Source: Halanaerobiales bacterium (lineage in GTDB: Bacteria; Bacillota_F; Halanaerobiia; DY22613). From it: 11,649 nucleotides of DNA. Position 1 is the first letter of the stretch, and every line of letters starts with the position of its first letter. Of the stretch, positions 5,868 through 11,649 are shown piece by piece. The stretch lies in assembly GCA_023128035.1 (NCBI GenBank), contig JAGMES010000130.1, forward strand, positions 1-11,649, written 5' to 3'. Both the position numbers and the translations under genes were made by a program. A model generated the notes under the pieces. It was not told where the DNA came from and did no database searches. It saw nothing but the letters and a program-made list of their open reading frames with translations.

Positions 5868-7232
5868 TCAATAATTAAATGATAAATTATTCAGCAAAAA
5901 TGTTGGTGAACCAGCAAAACAAGAAATTAATTGTCCACCTTTTAAACAATTTACTGATTTAAATTTCAAATCATCCCCTATTAGCTCTACTTTGGTTAAA
6001 ATTTCACTCGCTTTTCCAACAAAGGACTTCGGGTTAACTGGTAAAGTAATTTTACCATTTTCTATTAAATATGCTTCTTTCACACTATAAGAAAAATCTC
6101 CAGTAATTGAGTTTACTTGGCCTCCACCCAACTTTTTAATGTATAATCCCATTGGAATGGAACCGATGATGTCTTTTGGATCTTTATTTCCAGGTTTTAA
6201 GTAAAAATTTTACATCCTAGAGAGTGGTCTCTCTTCGTAGCTACTACGCCTACCATTGCCTGTAGCTAATTCTATATTATAATCTAAACAGTTTAGATTA
6301 GATAAATAACTCCTTAGTGTAAGAACACCAGAACTAACTAAAACCTTTTTTCTTCCCTGCTGTCCTTCATCATCCAACCTATATGTACCGCTCAAACCCG
6401 GTATTGTAGGATCATCAATTATCGTTATGTTAGCATTAATTTTACTTTTTTTCTTAAGTATAGTACTTACATAGGAACCCTTCTTAATATTATCCAGTTC
6501 AAAAGCATGACCACAGACTTCATGTAGAAGAATCCCTCCCTCACCACTATGAAAGGCAATTGCTAGTTTATTTAAATCTAAGTTATTTGCTTTGGGTTTA
6601 GTTTTATAAAGTGCTGTTATATAGGCAGATTTTATCATTTTTTCTATTATATTTTTTTGATATAACTATTTCCAGTTAAACTAATATATTCATTACTATA
6701 ACTTAAATATCCATTAACGTTTATAGATAAATTTAGATCCAAACTCCTCTCTGTTTGAGTATCTTCTAAAAACAGATTATCTGAATTAATTATTAGTATT
6801 TTACGATTTATTAAATTGTATTTTTTTGTTATTGTAGAAATATTATTTTTTCTTATATTATAACTTGCTTTTTGAATATTTTTTAGTTCTTCTAACCATT
6901 TGGTTTTTTTCTGAGAATAATTTTATATTTTCTTCTGTGACGTTTGTAGCTTTAAAATCAGCATCTATATGATTAGGTAACTTTAATAACTCTAATCCAA
7001 TTCTTCTTAAGTTCAATTTTGTAAGGTCACTTGTAGTTATATTAATGTTTCTGCCATTAGCAAAAATAACCCTAACGCTAATACCTATTTCAACTCCATA
7101 AAAAGTATCCTCAATTTGGTCATTGACTATGAATCCAGAATAGTTATGCTTTTCTTCAATAAAAATATCGCTATATATTCCTCCAATTTTTTTTGCACTA
7201 TGCAGTATATCCTGCAATAACTTTACTTGCAT
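5868..7232 (-). pseudogene. TldD-like metalloprotease with two frameshifts and a stop
   Basis: ATG at 7232 after AAGGAG. The N-terminal domain (frame 1, 7232-6858) has the typical YSDIFIEE and GVEIGISVRVI segments. At a seven-T run (6904-6910) the homology moves to a second frame (KWLEELKNIQKASYNI, then ILIINSDNLFLEDTQTERSL). At another seven-T run (6652-6658) it moves to a third frame holding the catalytic HEVCGHAFE, i.e. the HExxxH metal site, plus DPTIPGLSGTYRLDDEGQ and ATGNGRRSS. An in-frame TAA (6212-6210) replaces the residue after RM in the usual RMTN motif, and the frame then continues through GLYIKKLGGGQVNSITGDFS to its natural stop at 5868. Total length, about 455 codons, is normal for TldD, so only point lesions are present. 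It would have removed the leader of the modified peptide. Confidence 0.8.
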
Positions 7233-7265
7233 AATAAATTAACTCCTTTTTACTTTTCAGTACAT

Positions 7266-7301
7266 AAATAATAGGATGATAATTATATCACCCTACTATT
7301 T
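7266..7301 (-). terminator. Attenuator-like hairpin between precursor gene and tldD
   Basis: Arms 7287-7301 and 7266-7280 pair over 15 bp (two G-U pairs on the minus strand) around a 6-base loop. Only a weak U-rich stretch follows, suggesting partial termination: abundant precursor message with some readthrough into the enzymes, a frequent arrangement in RiPP operons. Confidence 0.6.
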
Positions 7302-7309
7302 ACGCTATT

Positions 7310-7384
7310 TTAAGTGAGATGTTGATGACCATTACTGCAAGAACCTTCAACTTCATATTTAAATATTTCTGGTTTGAATGTCAT
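7310..7384 (-). CDS. RiPP precursor peptide candidate, 24 residues
   Basis: ATG at 7384 with an excellent GGGAGGTG ribosome site (7399-7392) and an ideal promoter just upstream; stop TAA 7312-7310. The product divides into a leader-like part, MTFKPEIFKYEVEG, and a tail SCSNGHQHLT with a single cysteine, two histidines and an Asn-Gly. It is the first gene of the operon containing TldD/TldE proteases, a methyltransferase and an ABC exporter, and it lies opposite a radical SAM/SPASM maturase, exactly where a precursor is expected. The single cysteine could be a thioether (sactipeptide or ranthipeptide-like) donor, but the modification cannot be deduced. I do not recognise the family. Too short for similarity to be conclusive; the call rests on ribosome site, promoter and position. 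Confidence 0.7.
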   Translation of the reverse strand: MTFKPEIFKYEVEGSCSNGHQHLT

Positions 7385-7405
7385 TTTAACTCACCTCCCA
7401 TAAAT

Positions 7406-7434
7406 ATCTTAACATACCTAATCTAATTTTTCAA
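7406..7434 (-). promoter_or_regulatory. Promoter of the precursor/tldD operon
   Basis: TTGAAA (7434-7429), 17-base spacer, TAAGAT (7411-7406) on the minus strand. The predicted transcript start (about 7398-7400) falls at the ribosome site of the precursor gene, giving a very short leader of about 15 bases. Confidence 0.65.
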
Positions 7435-7436
7435 GC

Positions 7437-7465
7437 TTGTCTTTTTTTAAAAATTGTGTTAATAT
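7437..7465 (+). promoter_or_regulatory. Possible promoter of the maturase gene
   Basis: TTGTCT (7437-7442), 17-base spacer, TAATAT (7460-7465), about 60 bases before the ATG at 7526. Its -35 box lies 2 bases from the -35 box of the opposite promoter, so the two polymerases would compete or be co-regulated. Confidence 0.45.
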
Positions 7466-7525
7466 TACTATGAATATTTTTTATGCATTCCTAAAACTTT
7501 CAAAGAACAAAAAGGGGGATTTTAA

Positions 7526-9006
7526 ATGGCTTTATATTATAGAAACAAGAATCTACGTTTTGTTATTAACAATGTTCTAGCTCGTAAACTTACTGAAAAT
7601 TCAGAAGACTTTCAGTATATTATTTATCCAGGTGTTATTTTAAATAAGCAGCCGGTTATGTATGGCAAAATTTAGATAAAAACTTGGAAATAGAAGAATT
7701 AATAGATAAAATAAAGATAAATTTCAAAATAGAAGACACAGAAGAAATTCTAGAGACTTTGTTTCAACTTTTGAAAGATTTCGCTAAAGAAAATTACATA
7801 TCTATTGAAACTAAAGTAGATACTACCTGGAAAAAGATTAATAATGATATTTTAGAAACTTTAATCAACACAGACCAAAGTTTTATTAAGATACGTGGCG
7901 AAATGGATTTTGAACCTATTACAGATGTTGATTTAGTCATCACCCAAAAATGCAATTTTAAATGTAAACACTGTTTTATGTCCTCTAGTCCAGAAACCGG
8001 CAATAAGGATAAATTAGATACAACCAAATGGAAAGAAATAATTGATTCTTTATGTAAGCTAGGTTTATCTGAAGCTAAAGTAACTGGTGGTGAACCTTTT
8101 GTTCATTCGGAAATATTTGAAATTCTAGAACATTTGGATTCCAAAAATGTGGGTATCCTAATACTTTCTAATGGATTTTTACTAAATCAAAAAATAGTAG
8201 AGAAACTTTCAAATCTAAAGAAAGTTTTTATACAAATTAGTATAGATGGGATTTCTGATAAAAGTTACGATGCGTTAAGAAATACAACACATGTCTTAGG
8301 TAAAATTAAGGAGAACATCATTTTATTAAGAAAACATAATATTCCAATTATTATTTCAACTACAGCAACTATTCATAATTATGAAGAAATATTAAGTGGG
8401 CAATTAATCGAACTAGCCAAAAAACTAGATATTAACATCCTCGGGGTCTCTCCACATTTTATACAAGTTGGGAGAGCGACTGAAAATATGGATAATCAAT
8501 TAACTGACCACCAGATTTTGAAATTAATTGATTATCTAAATCAGGAAAAAGAAAAAAATTATCCATTCAAAATTCATATAGGTGCTCCCCCCGCTTTAAC
8601 AGGAGAAACAACTTTAAAGCACCTTGATTTAGCTTTACCTAGATGTAGACGCGGAATTAATTCCTGTAGCATAACATCAGAAGGACTAGTAGCAGTTTGT
8701 ACTGATTTTGTTCAAGTAAATTACGATAAGTATAAACTAGGGAATGTTTTGGAAAATAATCTAGAAACAATTTGGAAAAATGCAAAACAAATAAGAGAAG
8801 AAAGAATCAACAGTATTGGTACTTTGAAAGGTGTTTGCACAATATGTAAACATGTAATACATTGTGGGGGGGCTTGCCGCGCTGATGCCTATGCTTTCTA
8901 TAAAGATATAAATGCGCCCTATCCTCTTTGCCAACGACTTTACGAAAATAATAAATTTCCAAAAGATTCTCTAAACAAAGATGCCAAATATATACCAATA
9001 AGGTGA
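7526..9006 (+). pseudogene. PqqD-domain/radical SAM/SPASM peptide maturase with a 1-base frameshift
   Basis: The AGGGGG site precedes the ATG at 7526. The first frame gives 49 residues and ends at TAG 7673-7675, but its start (NLRFVINNVLARKL, YPGVILNK) and the second frame from about 7648 (AGYVWQNLDKNLEIEELIDK) join into one PqqD-like recognition domain whose usual LNxTAxxIW signature is recovered if one base is restored near 7648. Total length 1481 bases is one short of a full codon multiple, giving about 493 residues, normal for fused maturases. Numbering from the in-frame TTG at 7684: CNFKCKHC holds the SAM-cluster cysteines C90/C94/C97, GGEP is at 135-138, and the SPASM set C321-X12-G-X4-C339, C385-X2-C388-X5-C394-X3-C398, C416 is complete. 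Translation from TTG 7684 could give an active core without recognition domain. It should modify the 24-residue peptide. Confidence 0.85.
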
Positions 9007-9011
9007 ACATT

Positions 9012-9218
9012 ATGATGGAAAAATATATTTCTCAAGAAGCTGAAAGCTTTTTAAATTATAAGTTAAAACATGATTTATCTTTTCTTCCAGAAGAACTATT
9101 TAAAATAAGGTTTCCTCACGAAAAAATATTTTTTATTTCTAGAGCATATACAATTTGTAAATATAGTCTTGATAAAATTAATAGTAATATTGTTGAAGTT
9201 ATGACTCATAAACCATAA
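9012..9218 (+). CDS. Small unknown protein behind the maturase
   Basis: 68 residues from ATG 9012 (or 67 from ATG 9015). AAGGTGA (9000-9006), overlapping the maturase stop codon, lies 5 or 8 bases upstream, so the two genes are translationally linked. The product is mixed charged/aromatic with no signal peptide, membrane segment or cysteine cluster (a single cysteine in RAYTICKYSLDKI). I do not recognise it. By position it could be an accessory or immunity protein of the peptide system, or the leftover of a longer gene, given the damage nearby. No terminator is visible between it and the next promoter at 9238. Confidence 0.5.
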   Translation: MMEKYISQEAESFLNYKLKHDLSFLPEELFKIRFPHEKIFFISRAYTICKYSLDKINSNIVEVMTHKP

Positions 9219-9237
9219 TATATCTAAAATTAAAAAG

Positions 9238-9266
9238 TTGTTGATACCCATTTATTGTGATATAAT
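9238..9266 (+). promoter_or_regulatory. Promoter of the Rrf2-family regulator
   Basis: TTGTTG (9238-9243), 17-base spacer, consensus TATAAT (9261-9266), about 45 bases before the ATG at 9311. Confidence 0.7.
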
Positions 9267-9281
9267 TAATTAAATTTATCA
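9258..9281. promoter_or_regulatory. 24-bp dyad over the Rrf2 promoter, probable operator
   Basis: TGATATAATTAA (9258-9269) and TTAAATTTATCA (9270-9281) are mirror complements at 10 of 12 positions. The dyad covers the -10 box and start region, the usual autoregulatory site for Rrf2 proteins. A wider repeat GTTGATA (9240-9246)/TATCAAC (9277-9283) brackets the whole promoter. Confidence 0.55.
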
Positions 9282-9310
9282 ACTAAAATATAAAATAAGG
9301 AGGGGAGAGA

Positions 9311-9742
9311 ATGCAAATATCCCTTAAGAGTGAATATGCAATTCATTCTTTGATGATTTTAGCTCTATATCAAGGAGAAGAAATCAGTGTTGATGAACTT
9401 GCTATGATGCAGCAAATCTCCCAAACTTATTTAGCAAAAGTTATGCAAAAATTAGCTAATACTAATTTAGTACAATCCAGCAAAGGATTTAAAGGTGGTT
9501 ATACTTTAAACCTATCACCTCATGAGATCACACTCGCAAAAGTAGTCACCCTTTTTGAAAAAGAAGAACAATTTTATGATTGTAAGGATCAAGAACGAAG
9601 CTGTCTACAACAAAAAAACTGTACTCTTCATAAAACTTTTCAACAAGCTTATAAAGCTATGATTAGAGAGTTAGAAAAAGTATGTATTAATGATCTGTTG
9701 TCTGGTTTTCTGTGTCCAACTAAAGAAACCAAAACATCTTAA
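9311..9742 (+). CDS. Rrf2-family transcriptional regulator, probable Fe-S sensor
   Basis: 143 residues, ATG after an AGGAGGGG site. The N-terminus, MQISLKSEYAIHSLMILALY, is diagnostic of the Rrf2 winged-helix family. ISVDELAMMQQISQTYLAKV is the HTH and SSKGFKGGYTLNLSP the wing. C91, C98 and C104 (spacing X6, X5) lie where IscR-type members bind a [2Fe-2S] cluster; the IscR spacing is X5, X5, so cluster binding is likely but not certain. Two further cysteines (125, 135) are extra. Cytoplasmic dimer that likely senses redox, iron or NO and represses its own promoter through the dyad at 9258-9281. There are no isc, suf or cysteine genes beside it, so its wider regulon is unknown. The gene is intact. 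Confidence 0.85.
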   Translation: MQISLKSEYAIHSLMILALYQGEEISVDELAMMQQISQTYLAKVMQKLANTNLVQSSKGFKGGYTLNLSPHEITLAKVVTLFEKEEQFYDCKDQERSCLQQKNCTLHKTFQQAYKAMIRELEKVCINDLLSGFLCPTKETKTS

Positions 9743-9759
9743 CGGTTTTACTTTAAATT

Positions 9760-9789
9760 AAAAAAGAGAGGTTAATACCTCTCTTTTTT
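9760..9789. terminator. Two-way intrinsic terminator between rrf2-type gene and pcp
   Basis: Perfect 13-bp stem, AAAAAAGAGAGGT (9760-9772) with ACCTCTCTTTTTT (9777-9789), and a 4-base loop. The A and T runs within the stem serve both convergent transcripts. Confidence 0.95.
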
Positions 9790-9800
9790 ATATAATCCTA

Positions 9801-10442
9801 TTAATCCAGCGTTCCTGCAGCTAATTTTTCATCTTTTTCCTCCAAAATCGTCTCCATAATCATTGCTTTAAACCCTTTGATCATCGTATCTAATGACATA
9901 CTAGGCTGATTGGGCTTTTTCACTACCTGTTCTGGTAGAAACGGTATATGAATAAAGCCCCCCCTTTTATTTGTATCGCGCAATAAATGTAAAATTCCGT
10001 ACATAAGATGATTACATACATAAGTTCCTGCACTATTTGATACCATAGTCGGAACTCCTGCTTCTAGAGCCGCTTTCATCATTCTTTTGATGGGTATGGT
10101 ACTAAAATACGCTTCTGAACCATCCATTTCAATAGATCTATCAACTGGTTGCTTGCCATCATTATCTGCAATAATTGCATCATCAATATTTATAGCCACC
10201 CGTTCAATCGACAATGCTGTCCTTCCACCTGCCTGTCCAATCCCAATCACCACATCTGGATTAACTTCAGTAATCGCTTCTTTAAGCTTCTCTACCGAGT
10301 CACCAAATACTACAGGTAATTGAACTAGATGGACTTCTAATCCATCCCAACTTTCATCTTTCAAACGATGAATCAACTCCAAAGATGGGTTGATCGTCTC
10401 TCCTCCAAATGGTTCAAATCCTGATAAGAGTACTTTTTTCAA
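9801..10442 (-). CDS. pcp: Pyroglutamyl-peptidase I (pyrrolidone-carboxylate peptidase)
   Basis: Cysteine peptidase of family C15 that removes N-terminal pyroglutamate from peptides in the cytoplasm. I place the start at TTG 10442: GGAGG lies 8 bases before it, and the product then begins MKKVLLSGFEPFGGE as in the family. The longer frame from ATG 10457 would have that ribosome site inside its second and third codons. From TTG the protein has 213 residues, the normal length. The catalytic triad is visible: Glu80 in GQAGGRTALSIERVAIN, Cys143 in SNSAGTYVCNH and His165 in GGFIHIPFLPEQ. Intact. It lies 42 bases downstream of the queG frame, so it is probably co-transcribed with it, and it ends at the shared terminator. 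Confidence 0.93.
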   Translation of the reverse strand: MKKVLLSGFEPFGGETINPSLELIHRLKDESWDGLEVHLVQLPVVFGDSVEKLKEAITEVNPDVVIGIGQAGGRTALSIERVAINIDDAIIADNDGKQPVDRSIEMDGSEAYFSTIPIKRMMKAALEAGVPTMVSNSAGTYVCNHLMYGILHLLRDTNKRGGFIHIPFLPEQVVKKPNQPSMSLDTMIKGFKAMIMETILEEKDEKLAAGTLD

Positions 10443-10484
10443 CTCTGCCACCTCCATGATAGTTTACGCTATAAGATTGAATTA

Positions 10485-11593
10485 TTACTTTAATCCTTTC
10501 TCTATTTCAGCTCTTACCATAGCATCTTTCTCTATTTTCAAAGCTTCCTCAAGTAATGTTCTTACTTCTCACCTCGAATTCGACCTAAACCCCAAGCTGC
10601 TATTCCCCTAATAACTGGCCGTTGATCGTTAAGAGCTTCTTTTAGAATGGGAATTGCATTAGAATCGCAAGTATTACCCAAATTAATCAGAGCATTACGT
10701 TGCAATATACGTTTTCCCCGCCAGGCCATTGATGTATTACCAACTAGTTTTTTATAATCAGCATTTGAAAGGTTCAAAATTTGCTGAATATCAGGCTTTT
10801 TACCCAACTTATGAGTTTTGAAGAGTCCCTTACCTGATCGCGCCTGCTGATTGTAAGGACAAACATCCTGACAAGTATCACACCCCCAGAGTCGATTAGC
10901 TAGTTGTTTTCTAACTGCCTCTTTCAAAAAACCTTTTTCCTGTGTATAGTGTGATAAGCAATCCTTAGTCTGGATCTCTCCTGGAGCTTTGATCGCCTGC
11001 TGTGGACAAGCCTTGATGCAAAGTGCACATTCTCCACAGCCATTTTTCATAGGTTGGTCAGCCTTCAAAGGAATATTAATCAGAATTTCTCCTAAAGCCA
11101 GAAATGATCCATACTCTGGATGAATTAATGCAGAATTTTTACCAATAAAACCTAACCCAGCTCGATATGCAACTGCACGATCAATAAGCGGGCCAGTATC
11201 AACATAAATCTCTGCCTTCACCTCTGGATAAGACTTACGAATAAATGAAACCAATTCTTCCATTTTCTCAGCTAAAAGTTTATGATAATCCTGATATTGG
11301 GCAAATCGGGCCAATTTTCCCTGAAAAGAAGATCTTTCCCTATCTTCTAACTCTTCCTTTTCCGAAGTCAAGTAAGAAATACCAATAGCAATCAACGACT
11401 CCGCATCTTCCATCAAAATTTTAGGATTGCAACGTTTATGCAAATCCTGCTCTGACCAGGGTGATAGATAATTTTTCTCTTTCATTTTTTGCAAACGTTC
11501 ATAGTCATCTGGAAATGAGTTTGCAGTTGTGAATCCGATAAGGTCAATACCTATCTTATGTGCATAATCTTTTAGTTGTTTTTCAAAAGTCAT
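10485..11593 (-). CDS. queG: Epoxyqueuosine reductase, with C-terminal frameshift
   Basis: Cobalamin and iron-sulfur enzyme that reduces epoxyqueuosine to queuosine in the wobble position of tRNA, the last step of queuosine synthesis. ATG after AAAGGA. Key features: VDTGPLIDRAVAYRAGLGFI (131-150) in the active-site domain; first 4Fe-4S cluster C186-X2-C189-X2-C192-X3-C196-P; second cluster region WGCDTCQDVCP (C238, C241, C245), with C212 between; HEAT-like repeats from about 290. The first frame ends at TAA 10564-10562 after 343 residues. The homologous frame continues 1 base out of phase as EVRTLLEEALKIEKDAMVRA and stops at TAA 10487-10485. Restoring one base near 10566-10570 gives 369 residues, close to the family length. 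Only the tail of the HEAT domain is affected, so some activity may remain. Confidence 0.9.
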
Positions 11594-11626
11594 CTTATTA
11601 CATCCTTTATCTTTTGAGTTAAGACC

Positions 11627-11642
11627 CCACTTCTATAAGTGG
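11627..11642. repeat. Short perfect hairpin upstream of queG
   Basis: CCACTT (11627-11632) pairs with AAGTGG (11637-11642) around a CTAT loop; flanking C and G bases allow a slipped alternative. It sits at the window edge, so whether it is the end of a mobile element or part of the queG leader cannot be seen. Confidence 0.4.
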
Positions 11643-11649
11643 TGGGAAT

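Noticed and set aside
7636..7680. Programmed frameshift in the maturase
   Set aside because: No convincing slippery heptamer or downstream structure at the junction; a lost base fits better, especially with the neighbouring genes damaged.
8807..9010. Minus-strand frame inside the maturase gene
   Set aside because: Antisense shadow of the conserved SPASM region with no ribosome site or recognisable domain.
10087..10611. Plus-strand frames opposite pcp and the queG end
   Set aside because: Shadows; the minus strand carries the catalytic motifs.
1..11649. CRISPR array, tRNA, rRNA, transposase or replication origin
   Set aside because: No regularly spaced repeats, clover-leaf sequences, transposase motifs or origin-like iterons were found on either strand by eye.

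Overview
The window is AT-rich, with strong AGGAGG-type ribosome sites, TTG starts, U-tract terminators and TTGxxx-17-TATAAT promoters. This points to a low-GC, probably anaerobic, member of the Bacillota (Clostridia or Halanaerobiales-like). That assignment is inferred from style and gene content; no rRNA or tRNA is present.

Left third (1-3250), signalling and regulation. Two minus-strand TPR-repeat proteins flank plus-strand helix-turn-helix genes. The left TPR gene runs off the window edge. The right one (2194-3156) is followed, with the ribosome site touching its stop codon, by a 58-residue exported peptide, the layout of Rap-Phr type regulator/pheromone pairs. Between them are a tiny HTH gene broken by an in-frame TGA, a stretch with strong RNA hairpins, and an intact tandem-HTH regulator (1216-1740) whose promoter lies inside a near-perfect dyad. 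A second possible structured RNA, on the minus strand, sits at 1798-1890.

Middle (3365-9218), a RiPP (ribosomally made, modified peptide) locus in decay. Two back-to-back promoters near 7435 drive opposite transcripts. To the left runs a previously unlisted 24-residue precursor-like peptide gene (7310-7384), an attenuator-like hairpin, a TldD-like protease, a TldE/PmbA-like partner, a SAM-dependent methyltransferase and an ABC exporter (ATPase and permease), ending in a 24-bp hairpin. To the right runs a PqqD-domain/radical SAM/SPASM maturase and a small unknown gene. Almost every enzyme is damaged. The maturase has a 1-base frameshift inside its PqqD-like domain. The TldD gene has two frameshifts and a nonsense codon. 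TldE and the ABC ATPase have lost their central parts, and the permease is a remnant. The precursor-like gene and its promoter remain intact.

Right third (9219-11649), housekeeping. An Rrf2-family, probably iron-sulfur, regulator has a 24-bp dyad over its own promoter. A perfect two-way terminator separates it from convergent pcp (pyroglutamyl peptidase) and queG (epoxyqueuosine reductase). queG carries a 1-base frameshift in its last HEAT-like repeat. The recurrence of single-base indels in this window means sequencing or assembly error should be excluded, but the large internal deletions and the nonsense codon argue that the RiPP locus decay is real.
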